Assembly (NCBI GenBank): GCA_944389025.1
Contig: CALXKU010000022.1
Coordinates: 1-40,572, forward strand
DNA: 40,572 nucleotides
Direction: 5' to 3'
Origin: an uncultured Spirochaetaceae bacterium
GTDB lineage: Bacteria; Spirochaetota; Spirochaetia; Sphaerochaetales; Sphaerochaetaceae
Shown: piece by piece, positions 7,380 to 15,325 of the stretch
Position numbering within the stretch: position 1 is the first letter of the stretch
Layout of the letters: each line of letters begins with the position of its first letter
Made by a program: the position numbers and the translations under genes
The notes under the pieces: generated by a model
Seen by the model: the letters and a program-made list of their open reading frames with translations, nothing else
Database searches by the model: none
What the model was told of the DNA's origin: nothing

Positions 7380-8336
7380 CTAGCGTCTGTATAGTGCTAG
7401 AATGTTCTCAAGGTAGTTTATAAGCCGTATCTTATAATCCTCTGGAGAGAGGATCTCAACGCTTGTTCCGCTCTGTATTATCCTGAGCATCAGCTCTATA
7501 GAGTTCTCAGCATCGAATGTGGCGATAAGTTCGCCTTTTTCGTTCCTGCTCAGATCCGGTTTGCCATGGATTATCGTGGAGAAGCTGTTGAGCGCCGATT
7601 TCTCTCTCAGCTTCAGCTTCAGAGGGATCATGTCGATAGCATCATACTCCCTCTCCTCCTGACTTTTCCTGAAAGGTTTGAGATTGTCAGGAATCGTGTA
7701 TGTCTCATCAAGCATCACGGCATCGGTCATCTTCGCAATGTCCAGTGTCACTATGTCCATCGTATGGCGGAGTCTTCCCGTTACAGTTATTGGGCGCCTT
7801 CCCTCTTTCTCCTCTTTGAAGCCGATGAAGTAGGGGGCTATCTCGATTTCTTCATTCCCGCTTGTGATGCGCGCGATATGTCCGCTTATCCAGCAGTCTA
7901 TCAGGACTTCAAGAATCTTGTTGAAAACCATGGACTGCCCCATGTTGTTTTTAAGTCCTTCGTCAATCTTATCTGCAAGAGCGAATATGTTTGCGCTTAC
8001 TTTCGGTGCGTAGGAGCGCATGTTCATCGCTATCTTTCTAAGCCCTGATGCAAGGTGTGGATTCTGTATCTCGATGTTGGATGCAAGGAGTTCGGCACTC
8101 ATGTTGAATGCCAGTGACTCATAGACGCTGAGAGCCTCCGGCCCCTCATCATCCCTGACCCTGATTTTTATCAGGTTGTTCTCCTCGTAAATGTCTATCT
8201 TCTCAGAAAGGTCTTCGACATACCGCGATATTGTAGAACGGTGCACGCCAAGCCGTCGTGCGATCTCAGCCCTCCGCATGCCCTCCGGATGGCTTCTTAA
8301 AAGCAGTTCAAGCTGTGCAACCCTTTCTCCCTTCAT
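7380..8336 (-). CDS. WYL-domain transcriptional regulator
   Basis: This 318-aa regulator starts with a winged helix-turn-helix (residues 5-45: LLLRSHPEGMRRAEIARRLGVHRSTISRYVEDL). A middle sensory region follows. The C-terminal WCX-type extension (about 255-315) contains ATFDAENSIELMLRIIQSGTSVEILSPEDYKIRLINYLENILALY, which closely follows the family pattern. The WYL core (about 130-220) is divergent and the eponymous W-Y-L triad is not clear, so ligand binding may differ. AAGGAG lies just before the ATG at 8336. WYL proteins sense nucleic acids or nucleotides in some systems, but nothing here names its target. It may be transcribed with the upstream lipoprotein gene, 101 nt away. Confidence 0.8.
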   Translation of the reverse strand: MKGERVAQLELLLRSHPEGMRRAEIARRLGVHRSTISRYVEDLSEKIDIYEENNLIKIRVRDDEGPEALSVYESLAFNMSAELLASNIEIQNPHLASGLRKIAMNMRSYAPKVSANIFALADKIDEGLKNNMGQSMVFNKILEVLIDCWISGHIARITSGNEEIEIAPYFIGFKEEKEGRRPITVTGRLRHTMDIVTLDIAKMTDAVMLDETYTIPDNLKPFRKSQEEREYDAIDMIPLKLKLREKSALNSFSTIIHGKPDLSRNEKGELIATFDAENSIELMLRIIQSGTSVEILSPEDYKIRLINYLENILALYRR

Positions 8337-8437
8337 TATTGTTCTCCTTTTTTAAGGATAACAGAAAAAACAGCAATTAGGGAAAATTTGTTGCGGTTTG
8401 TTTCATTTCCTTCAGAGCAACCTTCTTACGGCATATC

Positions 8438-11068
8438 TTACAGCCTCTCAAACTTCAGAGTGATAGAGCCGGGAGAACTTGCTTTAATCAATATCGCTTC
8501 AATGAATTCCTCTTCTCCGAGACTGCACTGATAACCGTTTTCCTCAAAAAGAGAACGGCTGGAGGTTCCAGAGCTCCCCGTTCTTGAAAGCTTTAGTGCT
8601 ACATCCGTGTTTCCTATGCTGCTATCACAGCTTATCTTCCAGTTCTTTGCATCCTCTGCATTTTCCGCTGCGAATATCACGAGAGTAAGTCCTTCGCTAA
8701 AGGCAATCTCCTTCTCAAAATCGGAGGATGAAAGGTTGATTTCTCTTATTAATGATTTTTCCTCTTCCGTAATCTGCCTTATTCTCATCTGTCCGCTGTT
8801 TGCCTTTCCAATGTAGGAATCGATTATGTAGGAAACAGTACCGTCTATTTTTCCAGCGTAAAGGAGTACGGTATTAGTGCTTGCATTCACTGAGAATGGA
8901 TAGAAGTATTGAGCCCGGCTTCCATCATCATAGACTGCAGTAGGATAGCGCAGAGCATCGGTATTGATAGCAGACCCGTCAAAAGCCAACTCAATAACAG
9001 CATCTGAGAGTCCAGTAGCTTCGATCTTGAAGAATCCAGGAAGTCTGAAATCATCAGGAACATCATCTGAATTGCAGTACTGGGCTTTTTCAAGATGGAA
9101 ATCATTTATGCAATTGCCTTCTATAAGACGGATATTGCTGATCATGATTACACTTTCCATTCCTGTGAAATCATAGACGTTATAGCTTATTCCTTCCTTT
9201 ATTTCCTCTCCTGTTGCAGCATTTATAAAATATCTTGAAGTGCTCATACTGCCACTTCCAAGACTCTGATTCATGAGGGCATATTCCCCATCCTCAGCTA
9301 TATCAAATCTGAAACAGTTCAGGTAAAGATCTCCATCTTCTGTCGCCATTACCGCTTTCATGTCATCCGTATTCTCACTAAAGCTATCGCTCATGTTAAG
9401 CTTCATGACATTTAATGTGGTATCACCTGACACTCTGAAGGAGGAAACATCGAATCTTTCTGTTTCATCGAGAGCGAGGAAAGCATAGAAATCCCTGTTC
9501 ACACGGATAAGGCGCTCATCTCTGCATGAAACTTTTTCTCCCGAATAGATGCCGTAAATGCTGCCTTTCTCAAGGTTGGCGAAAACAAGATTGCGGTTTT
9601 CTCCGAACTTAACCTCAGTAAAACCAGAAGAAAGCTTTGACGCATCAACTATGACATCTTCAACCTTAGGAGGTTCCTCAGGTTCGAATCCTGTTTTTGA
9701 GAAAGAGAGAGTCACATCCCCCTCTACATTGCCTTTGTTTGTGATGAAAGCATGTTCCAAGACATCATTTGAGAAGTCTGAATCTTTTATTTCATGGTTT
9801 TCCAGAGAGAACTGGCTGTATCCTTTGCCATTGGTATGTCCGTAAATCATTCTCACTCGATAGCTGTTATCTGTGAAATCACCTTTGACCTGCATTGCAT
9901 GAAGAGTAGCAGAATCAGAAGATGTGAATATCAAAGGGGTGAAGGCATCTTCCGCATTGATATGAATCGTTTCGCTTATGCCGTCTTTTGCTTCGATGAA
10001 GTGTATCTTACTTCTCTCTTCTTCTGTGATTTCTCTCAATTTGGCAGTACCTGGAGAAGAGACATTTTCATCCGTTATGATCTCGAAAATAAAATCTTCA
10101 TTAACCTCTCCGATATAAAGCAGCACTGATGAAGAGGTGCTGTCATAAGAAATAGGGAAGATGTATGTTTTTCTGTTTCCTGCATGATTACCATTTGCTA
10201 TGCGGCCATCTGTTGCACTGCTTGAGAAACGGTAATCCCAGATGTTGGAAGTCCCGATATTCAGTTCAATAACCATTTCCCCATTACAGGATGACTTGCG
10301 TACTTCATACAAATTTCTTAAAGGAGTAATATCCACACTTTGCCCATTTTCCAGCAGGATTGGACTCAGAGGAATGATTTCCTGAGTCCTGTAGCCCTCT
10401 CGCCTGATTACCTGGTTGAATATTCCAATCTCGTTCTCAGATGAGAAATCCATTATGCCGTTGAGCTCAGGGGCATTGGAAAGGGAGCCGTATGAGGGAT
10501 CTATGATGCCATAATCGGTACTGAACGAACCATTTCCAATACTGTAGTTCATAAGAGCAACACGTGATGGATCAAGGTCCTCATCTTTAAGACTGACCAC
10601 ATAGTATTCTTCATAGACAGGATATGTCTTTCCCCTCTCTTCGATAAAGTACAGAGGGGTATCACTTTCCGTATCAATCTTTCTATCACCTGTTTTGCTG
10701 TTGTATTTGATTATTCCCAGTGTCCCTTGTTCTCTTATCCCAAGCTCCCCAGCATGGAATGAAAAATCATGCCCGTCGGAAGGATGAAGATAAGTACCTC
10801 CCTTAGTTGAGATCAAACCTTGGCCACCTTCACGAGGGGAGAGGCTTCTTCCCGTTTTTGTGGCGGAAGGATAGATGCCGTAAAGAACACCATCCTCAAG
10901 ATCTGTAAGAGTTATCAGCGTATCCTTGGATACACTTATATTCTGTATCTCATTAGCTATATTGCTTACTGTCTGCTCTTCTGCAGGGGGAAGGTCTTCC
11001 TCTTGTAAGCAGGAAGCCAGCAACATGGCGCTCAGAATAACAATCAATACCGCACGCATCTTTTTCAT
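8438..11068 (-). CDS. Large lipoprotein with internal duplication, function unknown
   Basis: This 876-aa secreted lipoprotein is not recognised as a known family. The N-terminus is a lipoprotein signal (MKKMRAVLIVILSAMLLASC) with lipobox LASC and the lipidated Cys at 20. The mature protein is two copies of one module. DGVLYGIY near 59-66 matches KGSIYGIY near 495. VALMNYSIGNGSFST matches YALMNQSLGSGSMST. SVLLYIGEV matches TVLLYAGKI. RKLREITEEER-like and MRIRQITEEEK segments match in the same order. The modules look beta-rich and may form an envelope-exposed binding protein. A three-codon frame (ATG GCC ATA TGA) follows the ribosome binding site and overlaps the start codon as ATGA, which may couple translation. 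Confidence 0.75.
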   Translation of the reverse strand: MKKMRAVLIVILSAMLLASCLQEEDLPPAEEQTVSNIANEIQNISVSKDTLITLTDLEDGVLYGIYPSATKTGRSLSPREGGQGLISTKGGTYLHPSDGHDFSFHAGELGIREQGTLGIIKYNSKTGDRKIDTESDTPLYFIEERGKTYPVYEEYYVVSLKDEDLDPSRVALMNYSIGNGSFSTDYGIIDPSYGSLSNAPELNGIMDFSSENEIGIFNQVIRREGYRTQEIIPLSPILLENGQSVDITPLRNLYEVRKSSCNGEMVIELNIGTSNIWDYRFSSSATDGRIANGNHAGNRKTYIFPISYDSTSSSVLLYIGEVNEDFIFEIITDENVSSPGTAKLREITEEERSKIHFIEAKDGISETIHINAEDAFTPLIFTSSDSATLHAMQVKGDFTDNSYRVRMIYGHTNGKGYSQFSLENHEIKDSDFSNDVLEHAFITNKGNVEGDVTLSFSKTGFEPEEPPKVEDVIVDASKLSSGFTEVKFGENRNLVFANLEKGSIYGIYSGEKVSCRDERLIRVNRDFYAFLALDETERFDVSSFRVSGDTTLNVMKLNMSDSFSENTDDMKAVMATEDGDLYLNCFRFDIAEDGEYALMNQSLGSGSMSTSRYFINAATGEEIKEGISYNVYDFTGMESVIMISNIRLIEGNCINDFHLEKAQYCNSDDVPDDFRLPGFFKIEATGLSDAVIELAFDGSAINTDALRYPTAVYDDGSRAQYFYPFSVNASTNTVLLYAGKIDGTVSYIIDSYIGKANSGQMRIRQITEEEKSLIREINLSSSDFEKEIAFSEGLTLVIFAAENAEDAKNWKISCDSSIGNTDVALKLSRTGSSGTSSRSLFEENGYQCSLGEEEFIEAILIKASSPGSITLKFERL

Positions 11069-11142
11069 ATGGCCATCTCTCCTTGATACAGTATATCATG
11101 AACTTTCTTGCTTTTTATCCCTTCTTTGAGGATAATCGTCGT

Positions 11143-11343
11143 ATGAATGAAGAACTTGATGCTCTTGAGATAAAGGTGAGCTACCTGGAGCTGAAATTCG
11201 ATGAGCTTAATGAGGTCATCGTGGAGCAGCAGAAAGATATGAAGAAGATGAAAGCCCAGATTGAGGCGCTTGAGAAGAAGGTGCTGGATCTGGAGGAGGA
11301 GAGTGGCCAGGACAGGCCTAACAGGAAGCCTCCCCACTATTGA
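11143..11343 (+). CDS. slyX: SlyX-family coiled-coil protein
   Basis: This 66-aa protein is almost entirely a heptad coiled coil: ELDALEIKVSYLELKFDELNEVIVEQQKDMKKMKAQIEALEKKV in short stretches. It ends RKPPHY, matching the PPHY tail characteristic of SlyX. The start ATG 11143 is preferred over the upstream in-frame ATGs because GAGGA at 11128-11132 precedes it and the SlyX family starts here. The cellular role of SlyX is not established. It is divergent from the lipoprotein gene and convergent with the thioesterase. Confidence 0.82.
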   Translation: MNEELDALEIKVSYLELKFDELNEVIVEQQKDMKKMKAQIEALEKKVLDLEEESGQDRPNRKPPHY

Positions 11344-11357
11344 TGGGAAGGCTTTTG
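11326..11357. terminator. Bidirectional terminator between slyX and the thioesterase
   Basis: AAGCCT-C-CCCA (11326-11336) pairs with TGGG-A-AGGCTT (11344-11354) with one C/A mismatch and a 7-nt loop. Four Ts end the plus-strand side. The stem overlaps the slyX stop codon and sits between convergent genes. Confidence 0.55.
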
Positions 11358-11360
11358 CAA

Positions 11361-12146
11361 TCACTGTTTTCTTTTCCAGTCGGAGTTCGCTTCAAATACG
11401 ATCTTGTCGTCTGCTATCTTCTTGATCCTGTGAACCATGGATAGTGTGTTCTCATCCTTTGCCGTTACGGCCGTTTCAACCCTCACATTCTCTCCTTCGA
11501 ATGTCTGGCTTTCCCACTGGACGTCTATCATGCTTATCTGGTAGTCAAGGAAGATATCATCGGGAATCGACTCGCAGCACCATCTCGTATATGCTACGTT
11601 GTTCACATGCCTGTTGAGGTCTATATCGAAATAGTTCGGGCAGAAAGTCTTCTCCTCAAAGACTTCAATCTTCTCAGCTTCCTCATATTTTAAAAGCTTT
11701 CCGATATCAGGATTCTGGAATCTGTCCTCGTATTTCATGTTGAATCTTTCCTCAACCATCTTTGCTGGTATCGGTCTTTTTCTTGAAAGATCCATCAGAA
11801 CCCAGTGCGTCATCGCGTTCATCACGGGCTCTCCCTTCTCATCACGTGCCATCACGACTCGTGGACAGAAGAGCTTGTAGCCTTTCTGCGGGAAGGTTTC
11901 GAATGTGAGCTTTTCCCTCCACTTTGGAATGCGTGTGAAATCCATCCTTGTTCTGACGATGACCCAGGTTCTCATCTCTTTCTCATACATCTCTGATATC
12001 CCCATTCCGAAGAGGGTGGCATGCTCTCCTGCCACTTCCTGGCTGGATGAGAAGAAGAAGGGTATCGTCGCATCGTAGAAGCGGTCCGTATCTGATGCTC
12101 TGACCGCTATATCCTCAAGTCCGATGTTCTCTTCTGTAAGTCTCAT
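11361..12146 (-). CDS. Acyl-ACP thioesterase (FatA/FatB type)
   Basis: This 261-aa cytosolic double-hotdog thioesterase releases free fatty acids from acyl-carrier protein. The catalytic segment DIDLNRHVNNVAYTRW near 174-189 holds the conserved Asp, Asn and His, with a downstream Glu (CCESIP). The first hotdog has the family signature TWVIVRTRMDFTRIPKWREKL near 60-80 and THWVLMDL near 112. Bacterial members are typically about 240-260 aa. It is the last gene of a leftward cluster, and its ATG overlaps the rsmD stop codon by one base, so translation is coupled. The chain-length preference cannot be read from the sequence. Confidence 0.88.
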   Translation of the reverse strand: MRLTEENIGLEDIAVRASDTDRFYDATIPFFFSSSQEVAGEHATLFGMGISEMYEKEMRTWVIVRTRMDFTRIPKWREKLTFETFPQKGYKLFCPRVVMARDEKGEPVMNAMTHWVLMDLSRKRPIPAKMVEERFNMKYEDRFQNPDIGKLLKYEEAEKIEVFEEKTFCPNYFDIDLNRHVNNVAYTRWCCESIPDDIFLDYQISMIDVQWESQTFEGENVRVETAVTAKDENTLSMVHRIKKIADDKIVFEANSDWKRKQ

Positions 12147-12688
12147 TATTCCTCCAAATTTGCCATGTATATTCTAACTATCGAGCGTCCGTATTTTCTT
12201 TCCTCTACGAAGGACCATCCTTCGATATCTTCCCAGAGGCCTCTTTCTTCCTCGGGGTAGTGCATCATGAAAAGCCCGCCGGGTTTTAAGAGCTTCTTTT
12301 TCGCTATCTTCTTTGCAAGCTCGACCTTTTTCTCCATGTTGAACGGAGGATCGGCGTAGATCATTGAGTATCTCATGTCCGCCATGGCTATGAAGCGGTT
12401 CACATCCATTATAAAGAGCTTCTTATCCTCTTCAACGAAAGAGAGGTTCTTCTCTATGGTATCTTTCTTACCCCTGTCCATCTCCACAAGATGTATGGTA
12501 GAGGCTCCACGGCTGGCTGCCTCAATCGCGACACAGCCGCTTCCTGAGAAGAGGTCCAGGAAACTCTCTCCATCCAGTGGTCCGAGGTGTGCGAAAAGAG
12601 ACTCTCTCATCCTGTCCATCGCCGGCCTTATGATTCCGGGAGGGCATATGATATTCCTTCTGACATATTTTCCACCTGTGATGCGCAT
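12146..12688 (-). CDS. rsmD: 16S rRNA (guanine(966)-N(2))-methyltransferase
   Basis: This 180-aa SAM-dependent enzyme methylates G966 of 16S rRNA during 30S assembly. It starts MRITGGKYVRR, the usual RsmD opening (RIIGGxxRGR), followed by RPAMDRMRESLFAHLG. SAM motif I is FLDLFSGSGCVAIEAASRGA near 43-62, and the catalytic motif IV is DPPF near 117. The length matches the family. It lies 2 nt downstream of recG and overlaps the next gene by one base. The recG-rsmD neighbourhood is common in bacteria, which supports the call. Confidence 0.92.
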   Translation of the reverse strand: MRITGGKYVRRNIICPPGIIRPAMDRMRESLFAHLGPLDGESFLDLFSGSGCVAIEAASRGASTIHLVEMDRGKKDTIEKNLSFVEEDKKLFIMDVNRFIAMADMRYSMIYADPPFNMEKKVELAKKIAKKKLLKPGGLFMMHYPEEERGLWEDIEGWSFVEERKYGRSIVRIYMANLEE

Positions 12689-12690
12689 AG

Positions 12691-14709
12691 CTAAAAAATA
12701 TTCCCTTTGATGTGTTTTCGCAAGACGGCATTCTTCGCTTTTATGAGACCTCGGTCTGTTTCTGCGATTTTCTCCGCCTCTTCCTTTGCCTGTGCAATCA
12801 GATCAGTATCATCGACAAGGGAGGCGAACTTGAGACGGAAGAAACCTGACTGCCTTAGTCCTGAGATATCTCCGGGTCCCCTTATCTCAAGATCTTTCTC
12901 AGCGATCAGGAAGCCGTCGTTAGTGCTCTTCATCACTCTCAGCCTCTCTTTCGCATCATCACTTATTCCATCTGAATATACCAGGAAGCAGTAGGAGGGA
13001 AGGCTTGATCTTCCAACCCTTCCTCTCAGCTGATGCAGGGCTGCCAGTCCGAAGCGGTCCGCATGCTCTATTACCATGCATGTGGCATTGGGAATGTCTA
13101 TGCCGACCTCGATTACGCTGGTTGCAACAAGGTATGTGTACTCTCCATCTCTGAAGCGGTTGAGAATGTCGATCTTCTCATCATCCTTAAGACGGGAGTG
13201 TACCATCATCGATTTATATCCAGGATAGATATCCTTCAGCTCCTCGTACATCCTCTCAACAGCCTTGATACCTCCCTCCTCGTCCTCCTCTATGCGGGGA
13301 TAGACGAAATACGCCTGATGGCCGCGTTTGAATTCGACCTCTATGGAGGAGAACATGCTCGCTCTTTTCTTTTCTGATACGAGGTAGGTTGTGATCGGGA
13401 GCCTTCCGTTCGGCTTCGTCCTTATTACGGAGAGGTCCATGTTTGAGAAAAGTGTCAGTGCCAGACTTCTTGGAATAGGGGTTGCTGTCATGTTCAGGAC
13501 ATTTGGATCCTTTGCCTTCTGCATCAGCATGTTCCTCTGCTCAACACCGAATCTGTGCTGCTCATCGATTATCACATACCTGAGATTCTTAAAACTCACA
13601 TCTTCCGTAAATAGCGCATGGGTCCCTATCGCAAGGTCCACTTCGCCATTCTTCAAAGCCTCTAGAAGCAGTGCTCTTCCTTTCTGGGATATCGCACCGG
13701 TAAGGTAGCAGAGTCGGATACCTAACGGGGCTAAGAGAACGGCCGCATTCTCCGCGTGCTGTTTCGCCAGTAGTTCGGTTGGCGCCATGAATGCCACCTG
13801 TGCCCCTTTCGATATCTCATGCAGGGCGCTTATCCAGGCGACAAGCGTCTTTCCTGATCCGACATCCCCCTCAAGAAGACGGCTCATCGGCTCAGATGAG
13901 TCCAGATCCGCCCTTATCTCATCGAGTACCGTTTTCTGATCCCCGGTAAGGGAGAAAGGAAGCTCTTTTATGAGTTTCTTCTCAAGTGGAGTGATTACGG
14001 AGTTTTTTTTTCTTTCATGGTGATGCGCCCTTGAATTCTCAAGCTCAAGATAGAAGAGCTCTGTAAACGCGAGTGTCCTTTTTGCCAAGCTGACTTCTAT
14101 CATGCTATGAGGGTGGTGGAGGCGGTTATAAGCTAAGGCGTGATGCATCAGGTTGAGTCTCTCATAGAAATCATAGGGAAGCTCATCCTCGATTGGGGAT
14201 AGAGAATTAAGGGCGTAATCCACTGCGGCTCTAACCGCCTTCTGCGTCAGTTTTCCACTTAGAGGGTAGACAGGAAGAATTCGTCCAAAGCCAAGTTCCT
14301 CGGCCCTTTTTTTTATCTCAAATGCCCCTGAGCGGTATACACCTCTTTCCTTGCTCACCGTGGCTGTGATGTAGTACTCATCGTTTATCTGGACCGTCTT
14401 ATCGAGGTAGTCCCTGTTAAAGCAGTAGAGCTCTATGGTGCTTCCATCATCATCGGTGGCGCTTATCTTAAGCGTCCGTCCTTTTTTCAGCGGGATGTAA
14501 TCCTTTTTCCTTATACGTATGCGGCAATAGATGGTGGTGTTGCCGACGCTTAAAGAGCTAAGCCTGCGTTCCTCTCTTCTGTCCTCATAATCGCGCGGCA
14601 TGAGGGAAATGAGGTCTGTAGTCGTTCTTATTCCGAGATTCTCGAAATCGGCTTTTGCCGACTTTCCGATTCTCGGAATATTAAGCAGGTCGTCACTCTT
14701 TCCCCTCAT
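12691..14709 (-). CDS. recG: ATP-dependent DNA helicase RecG
   Basis: This 672-aa branch-migration helicase regresses stalled forks and processes Holliday junctions. The N-terminal wedge domain (about 1-160) contains an OB fold. The helicase motifs are clear: LEGDVGSGKT (motif I, near 278-287), DEQHRFGVEQR (motif II, near 380), MTATPIPRSL (motif III), ATSVIEVGIDIPNA (motif V) and QLRGRVGRS (motif VI), followed by the RecG C-terminal FFRLKFA region. The length is standard (about 670-700). It sits 3 nt from the YggT gene and 2 nt from rsmD in the leftward cluster. Confidence 0.96.
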   Translation of the reverse strand: MRGKSDDLLNIPRIGKSAKADFENLGIRTTTDLISLMPRDYEDRREERRLSSLSVGNTTIYCRIRIRKKDYIPLKKGRTLKISATDDDGSTIELYCFNRDYLDKTVQINDEYYITATVSKERGVYRSGAFEIKKRAEELGFGRILPVYPLSGKLTQKAVRAAVDYALNSLSPIEDELPYDFYERLNLMHHALAYNRLHHPHSMIEVSLAKRTLAFTELFYLELENSRAHHHERKKNSVITPLEKKLIKELPFSLTGDQKTVLDEIRADLDSSEPMSRLLEGDVGSGKTLVAWISALHEISKGAQVAFMAPTELLAKQHAENAAVLLAPLGIRLCYLTGAISQKGRALLLEALKNGEVDLAIGTHALFTEDVSFKNLRYVIIDEQHRFGVEQRNMLMQKAKDPNVLNMTATPIPRSLALTLFSNMDLSVIRTKPNGRLPITTYLVSEKKRASMFSSIEVEFKRGHQAYFVYPRIEEDEEGGIKAVERMYEELKDIYPGYKSMMVHSRLKDDEKIDILNRFRDGEYTYLVATSVIEVGIDIPNATCMVIEHADRFGLAALHQLRGRVGRSSLPSYCFLVYSDGISDDAKERLRVMKSTNDGFLIAEKDLEIRGPGDISGLRQSGFFRLKFASLVDDTDLIAQAKEEAEKIAETDRGLIKAKNAVLRKHIKGNIF

Positions 14710-14712
14710 ATG

Positions 14713-15303
14713 TCAGAACGGAATCCTTGCTGCGAGAGAGTAGAGTAGTGAGAACGCGTATCGTGAGACGAAATAGATTACCACGAAAACAAGGAGCGTT
14801 ATTATGTTGAGTGTCGTATCGCGTACGAATCTCGTCTTGAAGAATGTTCTCCTGATCCATGCGTTTATAGGGTCTGTGAAACTTCCCATCCGGCTCATTA
14901 TCATAGAGAAGTTCGAGCCGGACATGAATGAGGCTATGGTCTTCATCACAAGTATTATGAATCCGAATGTGAAGAAGATCTGCACGCCGTAGTTCCAGAA
15001 CGCGCTGAGAAACAGCATCACTATGAGCGACAGGCTCATCATGCCATATGTTCCGTATATCTCGAAAACGGACTGTACCACGGCAAGTACTCCGATTCCT
15101 ATGACTGGTGAGAAATCGAGCATTCCCGCTCTCAAATGCTTAGCGCGGAAAAAATTCAGATAAGGATCCACGATCATGGCAAGGTAGTAGGTGAATGAGC
15201 CAGCGCGTGGGAAAGGATTGATCCAGGATGCCATGATCCTTATCCATATGATGAACGAATATATGCTTAGCAGTCGTGCTATGAAAAGTGCTATGGTTGC
15301 CAT
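14713..15303 (-). CDS. YggT-family integral membrane protein
   Basis: This 196-aa membrane protein has two copies of the YggT repeat. The first is IWIRIMASWINPFP ... IVDPYLNFFRA near 20-55. The second is SFTDPINAWIRRTFF near 140-155, followed by a hydrophobic span. About five to six transmembrane segments can be seen. I place the start at ATG 15303 rather than the upstream TTG because GGAG lies six bases before it. YggT proteins are implicated in envelope, osmotic or division processes in some bacteria, but the mechanism is unclear. It lies between dnaE and recG in one transcription unit. Confidence 0.8.
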   Translation of the reverse strand: MATIALFIARLLSIYSFIIWIRIMASWINPFPRAGSFTYYLAMIVDPYLNFFRAKHLRAGMLDFSPVIGIGVLAVVQSVFEIYGTYGMMSLSLIVMLFLSAFWNYGVQIFFTFGFIILVMKTIASFMSGSNFSMIMSRMGSFTDPINAWIRRTFFKTRFVRDTTLNIITLLVFVVIYFVSRYAFSLLYSLAARIPF

Positions 15304-15325
15304 TTCTTTCTCCAATAGATAAAAG

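Noticed and set aside
7566-8048. 160-aa plus-strand frame
   Set aside because: It is antisense to the WYL regulator, with no motif or start signal.
11065-11364. 99-aa leucine-rich minus-strand frame before the lipoprotein gene
   Set aside because: It is antisense to the slyX coiled coil. The Leu/His richness is the mirror of slyX Glu/Lys codons. Only its last codons (M-A-I) may matter as a tiny overlapping leader.
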